From assembly GCF_014645615.1 (NCBI RefSeq), contig NZ_BMMB01000004.1, forward strand, positions 372,001 through 436,000: a stretch of 64,000 bases of DNA, given 5' to 3'. Positions 1 through 9,319 of this stretch are shown here, piece after piece. Under the pieces are notes generated by a model. That model saw only the letters and a program-made list of their open reading frames with translations. It had not been told where the DNA came from and did no database searches. This stretch comes from Paenibacillus hunanensis (GTDB taxonomy: Bacteria; Bacillota; Bacilli; Paenibacillales; Paenibacillaceae). The translations under genes and the position numbers were made by a program. Positions within the stretch are counted from its first letter, which is position 1, and the number at the start of each line of letters is the position of its first letter.

Positions 1-384
1 AACCGTACCCAGCGGGGAAAAATCATCTTCAGCCACATCCTGCGGCGCGCCATCCACAATATAGACGTATTGTTCTTTGCCATCCTGCTGAACCCGATTC
101 AATGTGTAAATGTAGCGAAAGCCATTATCCTCACGTAGCTTATTCAGCTGCTGCCGTAGCTCTGTATAATAGGAAGTCTCGCCACCTTCTCTGGCAGGAA
201 TCGCCGCATACTGCACCGGATCGATTAGCGCGCTGGCACGTAAGGCAACCTGCTCGGCTTGCTTGCCGATCGATTGAATGACAAGAGAATTAGAGGATTG
301 ATACACGGTCATTCCAACAATAGCAATTCCGATCACAATCAGGCTGGAGAAAAATAAAATCATTCTTGCGAGTAGACTATTCAA
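1..384 (-). CDS. N-terminal part of a membrane sensor, probably a methyl-accepting chemotaxis protein (cut by window edge)
   Basis: The reverse strand is open from position 384 to the window edge, giving 128 codons. It starts at a TTG preceded by AAGGGGAT (an in-frame ATG lies seven codons in). The product opens with a short cytoplasmic tail, then a transmembrane helix at about residues 8-28. A polar, extracytoplasmic-looking region rich in YTELRQQLNKLREDNGFRY-type sequence follows. This is the usual opening of a chemoreceptor or a membrane sensor with a Cache-like ligand domain. The signalling domain lies outside the window, so the family call is an inference. It could also be a sensor kinase or diguanylate cyclase. 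It is transcribed divergently from dinG. Confidence 0.6.
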   Translation of the reverse strand, partial: MNSLLARMILFFSSLIVIGIAIVGMTVYQSSNSLVIQSIGKQAEQVALRASALIDPVQYAAIPAREGGETSYYTELRQQLNKLREDNGFRYIYTLNRVQQDGKEQYVYIVDGAPQDVAEDDFSPLGTV

Positions 385-618
385 TAGATTATCCCCTTCA
401 TGATGTACGCGCTTGATTAGGGTGTTATGTAGAGTGGTATAGTTCTTATTAATCAATGCATATAGGTATTTATACTTACTATAATCGAGACGGCTAAGCC
501 TGTAAATCATTGCTTGATTGCTTCGCATAATTTGATGAATATCGCATGGGGTTTACACAAAGCTACTGGAACAACCGTTCGATTTAAGGTATACTACAAT
601 TATTATAACGCCGAAGCA

Positions 619-664
619 GGGTGATACTGTGCGAGCCGATTCGCGCCCGGTATCACCTTTTATT
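619..664 (+). terminator. Terminator-like hairpin in the 5' region of dinG
   Basis: GGTGATAC (620-627) pairs perfectly with GTATCACC (650-657). Inner pairs extend the stem, and TTTT follows. A TATACT box lies at 590-595, about 25 bases upstream. No rightward gene precedes the hairpin, so it is either an attenuator in the dinG leader or the end of a very short transcript. The rest of 385-759 shows no gene. Confidence 0.55.
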
Positions 665-759
665 ATGGTTGATTTTCAAAACTGCTGTCTTCTGGTATGC
701 TGATAGTTGACGATTTTACATCAGTGCAGAAGGGCTGCTGGGAAAGGATTTAGACATCC

Positions 760-3654
760 ATGAAATTTGCTGTACTGGATTTTGAAACAACAGGGACCCA
801 GGCTACGGATGATATTATTCAGGTGGGCCTTGCTATTATAGATCATGATATGACGGTGAGCGAAGTATATAGCTCAATGGTCAAGCCAAACGGAAAGATT
901 CCGACATTCATTACCGGACTTACAGGCATTAGCAATGCAGATGTAGCGGATGCTCCTGAGCTTGATGATGTGATGCTGGACATGATTCCGCTGCTGGAGG
1001 ATGCTGTGCTGGTCGGACATAATGTCGGCTTTGATCTCGGCTTTCTGCAACGCGCGCTGGATCGTACCGGCTATTTGCCGTTTACGGGCAGAGTGCTGGA
1101 TACGATGGACTTTTTACGTATTTTCTTCCCGAATTTGCCAAGCTACCAGCTCAGTATGGTGAGCAGCTCGCTTGGTTTTCAGCATGACCGTCCACACCAG
1201 GCAGATAGCGATGCACTGGCAACAGCACATGTATTTTTAAAATGTCTGGAAGAGCTGGACGGATTGCCTTTAATTACGGTGCAGCGACTATCCGAGCTAT
1301 TTGATAATCAGGATAGCGATCTGGGCTGGTATTTTGATGGGGTACGGATGCAGCGTGAGGCACAGCCTGCGCAGGATCTGGACAGTCATCGCTTTTATCG
1401 TCAGCTGGCGCTGAAGGTAGGCGATTGGATCGATATTCCGTCCGCAGCGGATGAGCGCGGCACTATGCCGCTTGAGGATACATCATTTGAGCAATTTATC
1501 GAGCAGGTGAAGGATAATTTGCGTAACCTGCTGCCAGACTATGAGGAGCGTACCGCGCAAAATCATATGTTTGACGAGGTCATTCAGGCGTTGACCGATG
1601 AGAAGCATTTGCTAATTGAAGCAGGAACAGGTACCGGCAAATCGCTCGGTTATTTATTACCTTCCATTTATCATAGTGTCAAAACGAATGAACGCGTGAT
1701 GCTCAGCACGCATACGATCAATTTGCAGGAGCAGCTGCGTGAGCGAGATGTACCACTATTAACAAAGGTGATTCCGTTCGCTTTTCGAGCGGCTGTATTT
1801 AAAGGAAGACAGCATTATTTGTGTCTGCGCAAATTTGAGCATAAAATAAATACAAAGGAATTTCAGAGTCCTAAAGAAGATGTGCTCATTGCAGCACAGA
1901 TGATCGTCTGGCTGACCGCTACGGAAACCGGTGATGATGAAGAGCTGAACATGGGGAACCGTGGGGGCGACTTCTGGGAAACGGTAGCAAGTGATACCGA
2001 CTCCTGTCTGGGACGTGCGTGTCCATGGTTCAAGCAGTGCTATTATCATCGTGCTAAGCATGAAGCGGGCGCAGCAGATGTGGTCATTACGAATCATTCC
2101 AAGCTGTTTACCGATATTAAGGCAGGGCATCAGCTGCTGCCAGGCTATGAACGACTGGTAATCGACGAGGCCCATCATCTGGAAGATGTGGCTGGTAAGC
2201 ATCTGGGGATGCACATGAAATATTTCACATTGGTTCATCCACTGCTGCGTCTGTTCAAGGATAGCAAAAATGGACAGCTCGCTGTATTGCGTCAGCAGCT
2301 TGGCTCATCCGGTAGTGAACGAGCGATGGAATGGGCGATTGCGATCGATAATCTGTATCCTGAGCTGGCGGATGTGAAAGAAGACTGGGACAAGCTGAAC
2401 GAGCTGCTGTTTGCGCTTTTGCCGCAGCGCAGCGATGCTGGACCAGGGGAAGCCGCTCAGTTCACCTTACGACTGCTACCGGATAAAAAGCCGGAAGAAT
2501 GGGCGCAGATTACCGAGCTGGAGAATCGTATTCATATCGCGCTTAGCCAGATTATTCGTCAGGGTGAGCATATTATGGGTAAGATCAAGGATTCTGACGA
2601 TATTGTGGATACCGATGGTCTGGTGACGGATGTAACAGGTCTATTTAAGGATCTAGGCGGTGTGCGCGACGATCTGCGTCATTTTGTGAAGCTGGACAGC
2701 ACGGATACGGTATACTGGTATGAAGCGAATGCAAGCTATCGCAGCAAATCGCTACAGATGTATGCTGTACCGGTAGATGTGAGTGAACAGCTCAAGGAGC
2801 ACTTTTTCGATAAAAAGAAAAGTATTATTCTGACCTCAGCCACATTATCGATCGATAAAAACTTCCAGTATATGATCGAGCAGCTAGGACTCAAGGAAGC
2901 CGAGCAGCAGGGCAAGCTGAATACGGTCATGCTGGAATCGCCATTTAATTATCGCGAGCAATCGCTCGTGCTCATTCCGCGTGACTTCCCAACTTTGAAG
3001 GGGAGCGTAGGCGATGAGCATTTTGTATCGATGCTGGTGGAGTCACTGGCAGAGTCTGCACAGGCGACACGCGGACGAATGCTCGTACTATTTACATCCT
3101 ATCGGATGCTCAGGCAGGTGTATGAGCCGCTGAAGGAGAAGTTATCTACTAGCGAGATTGCAGTTTTCGGTCAGGGAGTAGATGGCGGCAGTCGTACGAA
3201 GCTGACCCGTCGCTTTCAGGAGCATCCGGCATCGGTATTGCTCGGAACGAGTAGCTTCTGGGAAGGCGTCGATATTCCAGGTGAGGCATTGACCTGTCTT
3301 GCGATCGTAAGGCTACCTTTCCAGCCGCCGAACCATCCGCTCGTTGAAGCGAAAAGCGAACGGCTCAAAAGGGAAAAGAAAAATCCATTCATGAAATTAT
3401 CTGTGCCACAGGCAGTTATCCGATTCAAACAGGGCTTTGGGCGACTTGTCCGGACGGCAAATGATCGAGGGATCGTGCTTATTTATGATACGCGGGTAAT
3501 TGAGGCCTATTACGGCAGACACTTCCTGTATTCTCTGCCAGGCCCCAAAATGGAGCATATGTACACCCGTCAAATGATTCCCCGTATTGCCGAATGGTTG
3601 AGTGACCGGCCACAGGAGACGGAAGCTGCAAATCAAGAGGGGGAGCAAGCATGA
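760..3654 (+). CDS. dinG: ATP-dependent helicase DinG with N-terminal 3'-5' exonuclease domain
   Basis: A 964-residue protein. Residues 1-170 form a DnaQ-like exonuclease: DFET near residue 7, HNVGFD near 87 and HxxxxD near 146. The rest is an XPD/DinG superfamily 2 helicase with Walker A AGTGTGKS (288-295), DEAH box (469-472), a WEGVDIPG motif and a C-terminal QGFGRLVR motif. C355, C416, C421 and C427 have the C-x4-C-x5-C spacing of the E. coli DinG iron-sulphur cluster, so a cluster is likely. The staphylococcal DinG, as I recall, lacks one. DinG unwinds 5'-3' at R-loops and damaged DNA; the exonuclease fusion is typical of Firmicutes. Its stop overlaps the rex start (ATGA), so the two are probably co-translated. 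Confidence 0.95.
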   Translation: MKFAVLDFETTGTQATDDIIQVGLAIIDHDMTVSEVYSSMVKPNGKIPTFITGLTGISNADVADAPELDDVMLDMIPLLEDAVLVGHNVGFDLGFLQRALDRTGYLPFTGRVLDTMDFLRIFFPNLPSYQLSMVSSSLGFQHDRPHQADSDALATAHVFLKCLEELDGLPLITVQRLSELFDNQDSDLGWYFDGVRMQREAQPAQDLDSHRFYRQLALKVGDWIDIPSAADERGTMPLEDTSFEQFIEQVKDNLRNLLPDYEERTAQNHMFDEVIQALTDEKHLLIEAGTGTGKSLGYLLPSIYHSVKTNERVMLSTHTINLQEQLRERDVPLLTKVIPFAFRAAVFKGRQHYLCLRKFEHKINTKEFQSPKEDVLIAAQMIVWLTATETGDDEELNMGNRGGDFWETVASDTDSCLGRACPWFKQCYYHRAKHEAGAADVVITNHSKLFTDIKAGHQLLPGYERLVIDEAHHLEDVAGKHLGMHMKYFTLVHPLLRLFKDSKNGQLAVLRQQLGSSGSERAMEWAIAIDNLYPELADVKEDWDKLNELLFALLPQRSDAGPGEAAQFTLRLLPDKKPEEWAQITELENRIHIALSQIIRQGEHIMGKIKDSDDIVDTDGLVTDVTGLFKDLGGVRDDLRHFVKLDSTDTVYWYEANASYRSKSLQMYAVPVDVSEQLKEHFFDKKKSIILTSATLSIDKNFQYMIEQLGLKEAEQQGKLNTVMLESPFNYREQSLVLIPRDFPTLKGSVGDEHFVSMLVESLAESAQATRGRMLVLFTSYRMLRQVYEPLKEKLSTSEIAVFGQGVDGGSRTKLTRRFQEHPASVLLGTSSFWEGVDIPGEALTCLAIVRLPFQPPNHPLVEAKSERLKREKKNPFMKLSVPQAVIRFKQGFGRLVRTANDRGIVLIYDTRVIEAYYGRHFLYSLPGPKMEHMYTRQMIPRIAEWLSDRPQETEAANQEGEQA

Positions 3655-4310
3655 AATCCGAAAAAATATCTGAAGCCGTCGTGCGAAGATTACCTGTCTA
3701 TCTAAGATATCTGAATGAGCTTCATGCCCGTGAGGTGCCGACAGTATCCTCTCAGGAGCTGGGGCAAAAGCTGGATCTGAATCCAGCGCAAATCCGCAAG
3801 GATCTTGCCTATTTTGGCGATTTTGGACGTAAAGGTATCGGTTATGATGTATCGTATCTGATCGAGAAGATTCGTCATATTCTCAAGCTGGATCAGCAGA
3901 TTAATGTGGCGCTGATCGGAGCAGGTAATCTGGGTCATGCCTTATCGAACTACAATGCCTATTTACAGGAGACGATGAAAATTGTCGCTGTATTCGATTC
4001 CTATGAGCCGAAGGTCGGCACCAAGATCAACACACTGACCGTCAAGCCGATGAGCGATCTGGCAGAGACGATTCAGGCGAAAGGTATCCGTGTCGGTATC
4101 ATTACCGTACCGAATACAGAAGCACAGCATGTGGCGGATCAGCTGGTTGAGGCAGGTATTGAAGCGATTTTGAATTTTGCACCGATTATTTTGAGAACAC
4201 CACCGCATGTGCGTGTGCATACAGCAGATTTTACAACCGATTTGCTCAGTCTGGCTTACTATCTTGAAGACGGAAAGGAATTAGAAGTTAATGAACAACT
4301 CTCCGAGTAA
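3651..4310 (+). CDS. rex: Redox-sensing transcriptional repressor Rex
   Basis: A 219-residue protein of normal Rex length. Residues 1-80 form a winged-helix DNA-binding domain, including the characteristic NPAQIRKDLAYFG stretch. A Rossmann domain with GAGNLG at residues 90-95 follows. Rex senses the NADH/NAD+ ratio and represses fermentation and respiration genes; NADH releases it from DNA. It overlaps dinG by 4 bases and mtaD by 20 bases, so all three are likely on one message. I saw no clear Rex operator (TTGTGAA-N4-TTCACAA) in the window, including before ackA or hbd. Confidence 0.95.
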   Translation: MKSEKISEAVVRRLPVYLRYLNELHAREVPTVSSQELGQKLDLNPAQIRKDLAYFGDFGRKGIGYDVSYLIEKIRHILKLDQQINVALIGAGNLGHALSNYNAYLQETMKIVAVFDSYEPKVGTKINTLTVKPMSDLAETIQAKGIRVGIITVPNTEAQHVADQLVEAGIEAILNFAPIILRTPPHVRVHTADFTTDLLSLAYYLEDGKELEVNEQLSE

Positions 4311-5598
4311 ATGGATGATTAAAAATGGTATTTTTGCCGTTCTGAATGGACCGAAGCCCGTACTGCATGGTCATATGGTGATCGAGGACGATCTGATCAC
4401 GTATATTGGTGAAGAGGAGCCACAGGTAGAAGAGGATGTAGTCGTTGTCGATGGACGTCATCAATTCTTCATTCCAGGTCTGGTCAACAGTCACGGTCAT
4501 GCAGCGATGTCACTGCTGCGCGGCTATGGTGATGATCTGGCATTGCAGGTATGGCTGCAAGAGAAAATGTGGCCGATGGAAGCCAAATTCACAAGTGACG
4601 ATGTATACATCGGAACAGCACTGTCTGTACTGGAAATGCTCAAAGGCGGTACAACGACATTCCTCGATATGTATGATCGTTCGGAGCGTGTCGCTGAGGT
4701 TGTTGAGCAATCCGGTATGAGAGCTGTACTGATGCGTGGTGTTATCGGTCTGTGCTCAGAGGAAGAGCAAACCGAGAAGCTGAATCAGGCGACTCAATTC
4801 GTACGTGATTGGCATGGTAAGGCAGATGGACGTATTACGACAATGATGTCTCCACATGCGCCGTATACGTGCCCGCCACAATTTATCGAACGCTTTGTAC
4901 AGGCAGCACATGATCTGGATGTGCCGCTGCATACACATATGTCCGAAACCATCGCTGAGGTGGAGCAAAATGTACGTGACTACGGTCTGCGTCCAGTTGC
5001 TCATCTGGAAAAGCTGGGCGTGTTCACACGTCCAACGCTGCTTGCGCATGCGGTTCATTTGAATGATGAGGAAATTGAAGTGCTGGCTAAGCATAAAGCG
5101 ACCATTTCCCACAATCCAGGTAGTAACCTCAAGCTGGCAAGCGGTGTAGCACGAGTGCCGGATCTGCTGAAAGCAGGAATCGTTGTATCGCTCGGAACGG
5201 ATGGCCCGGCAAGTAATAACAACCTGGATATGTTCGAAGAAATGCGTCTGGCTGCCCTGATTCATAAAGGTGTATCCGGTGATCCAACAGCCGTACCTGC
5301 AACAGAGGCGCTACGTATGGGTACAGAGTATGGTGCCAAATCGGTATTCCTCGATAACACAGGCAGCTTTGAAGTGGGTATGAAAGCCGATATCACATCG
5401 CTGAATATCGATCAGCCACATTTCCTGCCATTTACAGACTTTATTTCCCATACTGTGTACTCTGCAAGCGCCAAGGATGTACTGCATGTATGGGTAGATG
5501 GCAAACAGGTAATCAAGGATGGCGTATCGCTGACGCTGGACGAGGAGAAAATCCGTCGTGAAGCGCAGTCGGCCTTTGAAGGCTTGCTCACACGCTGA
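4291..5598 (+). CDS. mtaD: 5-methylthioadenosine/S-adenosylhomocysteine deaminase-type amidohydrolase
   Basis: A 435-residue amidohydrolase. The metal motif HGH is at residues 68-70. HTHMSE, HAVHLNDEE and GTDGPASNNN (Asp304) follow, which matches the MtaD branch of the ATZ/TRZ family. Members deaminate methylthioadenosine or S-adenosylhomocysteine to the inosine forms, using a zinc or iron centre. It begins inside the end of rex, so it is translationally coupled. Its presence alongside mtnW, mtnX, mtnB, mtnE and mtnU in the same window suggests two uses for methylthioadenosine. The exact substrate cannot be told from sequence; guanine or hydroxy-triazine deaminases are the nearest alternatives. 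Confidence 0.85.
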   Translation: MNNSPSKWMIKNGIFAVLNGPKPVLHGHMVIEDDLITYIGEEEPQVEEDVVVVDGRHQFFIPGLVNSHGHAAMSLLRGYGDDLALQVWLQEKMWPMEAKFTSDDVYIGTALSVLEMLKGGTTTFLDMYDRSERVAEVVEQSGMRAVLMRGVIGLCSEEEQTEKLNQATQFVRDWHGKADGRITTMMSPHAPYTCPPQFIERFVQAAHDLDVPLHTHMSETIAEVEQNVRDYGLRPVAHLEKLGVFTRPTLLAHAVHLNDEEIEVLAKHKATISHNPGSNLKLASGVARVPDLLKAGIVVSLGTDGPASNNNLDMFEEMRLAALIHKGVSGDPTAVPATEALRMGTEYGAKSVFLDNTGSFEVGMKADITSLNIDQPHFLPFTDFISHTVYSASAKDVLHVWVDGKQVIKDGVSLTLDEEKIRREAQSAFEGLLTR

Positions 5599-5628
5599 CT
5601 TGCAACAGATTAGAAAGGATGGCGTGTC

Positions 5629-6162
5629 TTGCGAAATTTGGGAACAGGCAAATGGATTGCGATCATTATCACGATTCTCGGACTGATCGTGCTCGGCGTG
5701 AATCAGTTCTACGTTCATGTCATGGCCAAGCCGTGGAGCCAGGAGCAGACTGCTCTTGAGATCGCCCAGCAAAATGCCAAGTTGACATCGGTCACACATA
5801 GCTACAAGTCGGTGTGGAACGATACTTCCATTTACTGGGTCATTCAGGGTAGTAATGAGCAAAATCAAAATGTAATGGTCTGGGTGAAGTTCAACACCGA
5901 CGGAACTCCAGCTACAGGCATTAATGCGGTGCATACGGAGCAGACAGCAGGTACAATCACCGAGCAACGGGCAGGAGAGCTATTGCAAAAGGATCTTCCC
6001 GGCGCTGAGGTTGTACGCTCGATTCCTGGCTCGTATAACGGCAAATATGCCTGGCAGGTATTTGCCAAGTCAGGCGATCATTACTATTATGTATTTTATA
6101 ACTTCCGTGACGGTACGAAGCTAGGCGGCCCAATGCAGCTTCCGAACACACTTACGCCGTAA
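5629..6162 (+). CDS. tseB: YpmB/TseB-like membrane-anchored cell-wall protein
   Basis: A 177-residue protein starting at TTG, with AGAAAGGA upstream. One transmembrane helix (about residues 8-27) is followed by an extracytoplasmic domain. That domain carries two PepSY-like repeats of the DUF5590/YpmB type, ending with YYYVFYNFRDG. In Bacillus subtilis YpmB (TseB) affects cell-wall elongation through PBP2A and sits beside dinG, aspB and asnS. The position here downstream of dinG supports the call. It is probably the last gene of the dinG-rex-mtaD run. Confidence 0.8.
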   Translation: MRNLGTGKWIAIIITILGLIVLGVNQFYVHVMAKPWSQEQTALEIAQQNAKLTSVTHSYKSVWNDTSIYWVIQGSNEQNQNVMVWVKFNTDGTPATGINAVHTEQTAGTITEQRAGELLQKDLPGAEVVRSIPGSYNGKYAWQVFAKSGDHYYYVFYNFRDGTKLGGPMQLPNTLTP

Positions 6163-6274
6163 TACCAATCAAACACATCTAAAGTTGTATGTGAAGGTTG
6201 AGCGAAAGGGTGGCAATAAGCTTCATCTATCAGCTGCTAAACTGTAGTGTACTGCACCAAGTAAGTTAAACAGT

Positions 6275-6327
6275 AAAAAACAACCGACTGGAGAGACGAG
6301 TATCGTTTCTTTGGTCGGTTGTTTTAT
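6275..6327. terminator. Bidirectional terminator between tseB and leuA
   Basis: AACAACCGAC (6279-6288) pairs with GTCGGTTGTT (6314-6323). A-rich sequence precedes the stem and T-rich sequence follows it. It can stop the rightward dinG-tseB message and also leftward transcription from leuA. Confidence 0.85.
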
Positions 6328-6659
6328 TTGTTAAGCAAAGAGATATAAGGAGATATTTACATTCATTCATATGGCATAGTTAGCGATAAAGATAGAAGTG
6401 GTATAAGTTTAAATTGTACTGGAAATATACAAGTATCAGCTACTATCAGCCACCTGTCATCCGTATATTCATCCGTGCTGAATAGGTTGGCTTGTTTTAA
6501 TTGAGGCATTTTATAAGCTTACTTATGCACCGGCTTACGAATTGATATACGCACCCAATCAAACTAAATCTAAAAATCTTATAGGCTATAACCGGACTAA
6601 AAATTCCATAGACTATACACAGTTTGCAAACGAATGATAACCACTATAAATGATCTTTC
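6328..6659. other. Gene-free spacer
   Basis: About 330 AT-rich bases downstream of leuA. I see no credible gene or strong hairpin here. Confidence 0.6.
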
Positions 6660-8210
6660 TTAAACGCCTGCCGGCTCGCTCGATTCAGCAGTAGCCAGTA
6701 AGATCGCATTAATTCCGTTCAAAAATGCCAGACCACTCGCCTTGATCACATCCGTATCCATCGCTCTGCCTGTATACAGCTGACCTTCATGCTGAAGCTG
6801 AATATGAACGCGTCCAATCGCTTCCTGACCGCTTGAAATGCTGTTGATTTTGTAATGCTTGAGTGTAGCTTTTACGCCAGTCAGCGAGAAAATTGCACTA
6901 TACAACGCATCGATCGGGCCATCACCAATCGCGCTACCGGTATGCAGCACACCACCTTTTTTCAGTTGTACCGTTGCAGTTGGCTGCAAGCCACCGCTAA
7001 TTACCTGAAAATGATCCAGCTCGTACAATGGAGACGTGATCTGCTCCTGCTCCTCAGTATCATTCAGCAAAAAGAACAGATCATGATCATACACTTCTTT
7101 TTTACGGTCAGCCAGCTCAAGGAAGCGCGCAAACCACACTTCCAGTTGTTCGGGATCATTGGCAGTATAGCCCAGTCGTGCCATTGCATTTTTAAAAGCG
7201 TGACGACCTGAGCGTGCGGTCAACACCAGCTCCATTTCACCTGCACCGACTTGCTCGGGCGACATGATCTCGTACACATTTTTATCCTTCAGCAAGCCGT
7301 CCTGGTGAATACCGGAGGAGTGGGCAAAGGCATTTTCGCCTGTAATCGCCTTGTTCACCTGTACATCCAGACCAGTCAAATGCGTCAACAAGCGAGACGT
7401 ATTCATAATTTCTTCTGTGCGAATGCGCGTGCTGCACTGATAACGTTCCTCACGTACTTTTAATGCCATCACGACTTCTTCCAGCGATGTGTTACCGGCA
7501 CGCTCGCCAAGTCCATTAATCGTACATTCCACCTTTTGCGCCCCTGCACGAATCGCACTCAGCGTATTGGCAGTAGCCAGACCCAGATCATTATGACAAT
7601 GGACGCTCAGCATGACTCGATCATCCAGATTTTTCAGACGATCATTGATTCTGGCGATCAGATGGCCGAATTCCTCTGGCTCTGCATAGCCGACTGTATC
7701 GGGTACATTAATAATCGTTGCCCCTGCACGAACAACCGCTTCAATCGTTTGCCACAGATATTCAAATTCCGAGCGTGATGCATCTTCTGTGGAGTATTGC
7801 ACATCCGGCATCAGCGTACGTGCATAGCGAACCGCATCCACACCCATTTGCATAACGGCATCACGCGAACGATTGAACTTTTTCTCGACATGGACGTTAG
7901 AGGTTCCCAGTACAATATGGATGAACGGCTGATGAGCATCGCGAATACTCTCATATACGGCATCAATATCAGCTTTGACCGCACGCGCCAGCGCGGTGAT
8001 CGACATCTTCTGACCTGCGGTGCGAGCAATTTGCTGAACCGCTTCAAAGTCACCACGCGAGGAAGCAGGGAAGCCCGCTTCGATCATATCCACCTGCAAA
8101 CGCTCCAGCTGCTTGGCAAAAGTCAGCTTCTGCTGCAAATTCATTCGTGCTCCAGGTACCTGTTCACCATCGCGCAACGTTGTATCCAATACAATAATAT
8201 TTCGATTCAT
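6660..8210 (-). CDS. leuA: 2-isopropylmalate synthase
   Basis: A 516-residue protein of normal LeuA length. It joins acetyl-CoA to 2-oxoisovalerate, the first committed step of leucine synthesis. The metal and substrate motif DTTLRDGEQ is at residues 9-17, with HCHND further along in the HMGL-like TIM barrel. NGLGERAGN and GIHQDG are typical of LeuA rather than homocitrate or citramalate synthase. The last 120 residues are the LeuA dimer (leucine-binding) domain. It is alone here: leuC and leuD are 29 kb away, and leuB is not in the window. A leucine T-box lies upstream. Confidence 0.95.
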   Translation of the reverse strand: MNRNIIVLDTTLRDGEQVPGARMNLQQKLTFAKQLERLQVDMIEAGFPASSRGDFEAVQQIARTAGQKMSITALARAVKADIDAVYESIRDAHQPFIHIVLGTSNVHVEKKFNRSRDAVMQMGVDAVRYARTLMPDVQYSTEDASRSEFEYLWQTIEAVVRAGATIINVPDTVGYAEPEEFGHLIARINDRLKNLDDRVMLSVHCHNDLGLATANTLSAIRAGAQKVECTINGLGERAGNTSLEEVVMALKVREERYQCSTRIRTEEIMNTSRLLTHLTGLDVQVNKAITGENAFAHSSGIHQDGLLKDKNVYEIMSPEQVGAGEMELVLTARSGRHAFKNAMARLGYTANDPEQLEVWFARFLELADRKKEVYDHDLFFLLNDTEEQEQITSPLYELDHFQVISGGLQPTATVQLKKGGVLHTGSAIGDGPIDALYSAIFSLTGVKATLKHYKINSISSGQEAIGRVHIQLQHEGQLYTGRAMDTDVIKASGLAFLNGINAILLATAESSEPAGV

Positions 8211-8470
8211 CTCATATTCCTCCCAGATTTAGATTGAATGATGATCGCCTGCTTGCGATCTGCTTGCACTGGCTCGTCAGCCATCGCTTGCAGGGTAAGC
8301 AGGGGAAAGGGACATCAAAAATAAGTCTTACGCAGGAATCGGGCCCGAATCCAATGCGGTACGCTGTTACTTCGTTATGTGCTTTTATATGTGGGTTCAA
8401 TCTCGATGTAAGGTAGTCATGCTACCCATGTATATCAAGCGAGCCTATCCACATCCGGAATATGGACAGC

Positions 8471-8725
8471 AAAAAGCCCCGTCTCCATAATAGAGACGGG
8501 GCATAACCCGCGGTACCACTCTAGTTAATCGCCAGCTTGCAGCGATTCAGCTCATTCGATGGCGAACACCATCTATCCCTGTAACGGGGGAACCCGGCTC
8601 ACCCTACATATCAGGCGGCTGCTCATAGACCAGTTCGGAATGATTCCACTACCGCTTCTCACCAACCAGCGGCTCTCTGAAAGAATCCTCATTCGTACTT
8701 CTTCTACTCATTGCATTTGATTATG
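8471..8725 (-). promoter_or_regulatory. Leucine T-box leader of leuA
   Basis: Read on the reverse strand, the region holds a stem I with the AGAGAG and GCTGGTTGGTG distal elements. A specifier segment GAA-CTG-G follows, so the candidate specifier is CTG (leucine). The T-box core GTGGTACCGCG comes next. The terminator is GCCCCGTCTC/GAGACGGGGC plus TTTTT (8471-8502). Uncharged tRNA-Leu would pair with the core and the specifier to allow read-through. About 260 bases separate the terminator from leuA. Confidence 0.92.
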
Positions 8726-8750
8726 TTCCAGCTGTGTAAATTTGTTACAT

Positions 8751-8780
8751 AATGTAGCATAATATTTTATGAGAAAGCAA
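8751..8780 (-). promoter_or_regulatory. Probable sigma-A promoter of the leuA T-box transcript
   Basis: On the reverse strand TTGCTT (8775-8780) is followed 18 bases later by TACATT (8751-8756). This lies just upstream of T-box stem I. The -10 match is imperfect. Confidence 0.5.
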
Positions 8781-8849
8781 GTGTTTTATTTTAAAAATAC
8801 AAATTATATTTCTTGAATGAAATGGTGGAAAGGAGGTTAGGTTATACAA

Positions 8850-9266
8850 ATGGCGGACTCTCATGGATATATGGAATATGATTTTGCGAGTTTGAAGAAG
8901 GTACAAGTATTGGGGCAAAAGGAAGCAATTAATGTATTTTTGAATTGTTTTCGTTTAAAGAGTGAATATAGCTTTAAAGGTATGCTGGAGTTTGCTGATT
9001 TAGAAGAGATTTTGGTGGAGGATTCTTATTTGGTTATGAATAATGAACCGAGGCGAAAAGGAAAGCAGATTTTTTTTACAGGGAATGTCGTTGAAGCGAA
9101 AAAGGATGATCTATTGTTTTTTCTAAGTGAGCCTATACAGAGGCATGATCTGATTGTTCCTTTAATGATCGTGCCTGTCACTGATGGTGGTCAGCCTAGC
9201 TATATAGTAGCGACTCAGGAGGATCCTATTTTTGAATGGTTTGCGGCAAAAGAAGGACAACGTTGA
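8850..9266 (+). CDS. Hypothetical protein, first gene of AT-rich island
   Basis: A 138-residue acidic, soluble-looking protein with no signal peptide or membrane helix. It is preceded by AGGAGG, 12 bases before the ATG. I do not recognise the family. The sequence alternates predicted beta segments (KQIFFTGNVVEA, LIVPLMIVPV) with short helices. Size and context resemble small immunity-type proteins, but that is a guess. It begins a run of four same-strand genes with clearly lower G+C than the flanking housekeeping genes, placed between the leuA T-box and a decayed copy of it. Confidence 0.6.
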   Translation: MADSHGYMEYDFASLKKVQVLGQKEAINVFLNCFRLKSEYSFKGMLEFADLEEILVEDSYLVMNNEPRRKGKQIFFTGNVVEAKKDDLLFFLSEPIQRHDLIVPLMIVPVTDGGQPSYIVATQEDPIFEWFAAKEGQR

Positions 9267-9286
9267 GAAGAAAGGAGCAGATCGGT

Positions 9287-9319
9287 ATGTATTTTACGAT
9301 CGCTGAGATGAAAAGATGA
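9287..9319 (+). CDS. Possible 10-codon leader peptide coupled to the next gene
   Basis: A strong AAAGGAG precedes an ATG at 9287. That frame runs only ten codons (MYFTIAEMKR) and stops at TGA 9317-9319, which overlaps the ATG of the next gene (9316) as ATGA. The next gene itself has only a weak ribosome site. Either the mini-ORF delivers ribosomes by coupling, or the pair is one gene whose start has been separated by a frameshift. Confidence 0.35.
   Translation: MYFTIAEMKR

Noticed and set aside
1759..2238. 159-codon leftward open frame inside dinG
   Set aside because: A shadow of the dinG reading frame; codon pattern and motifs belong to the forward strand.
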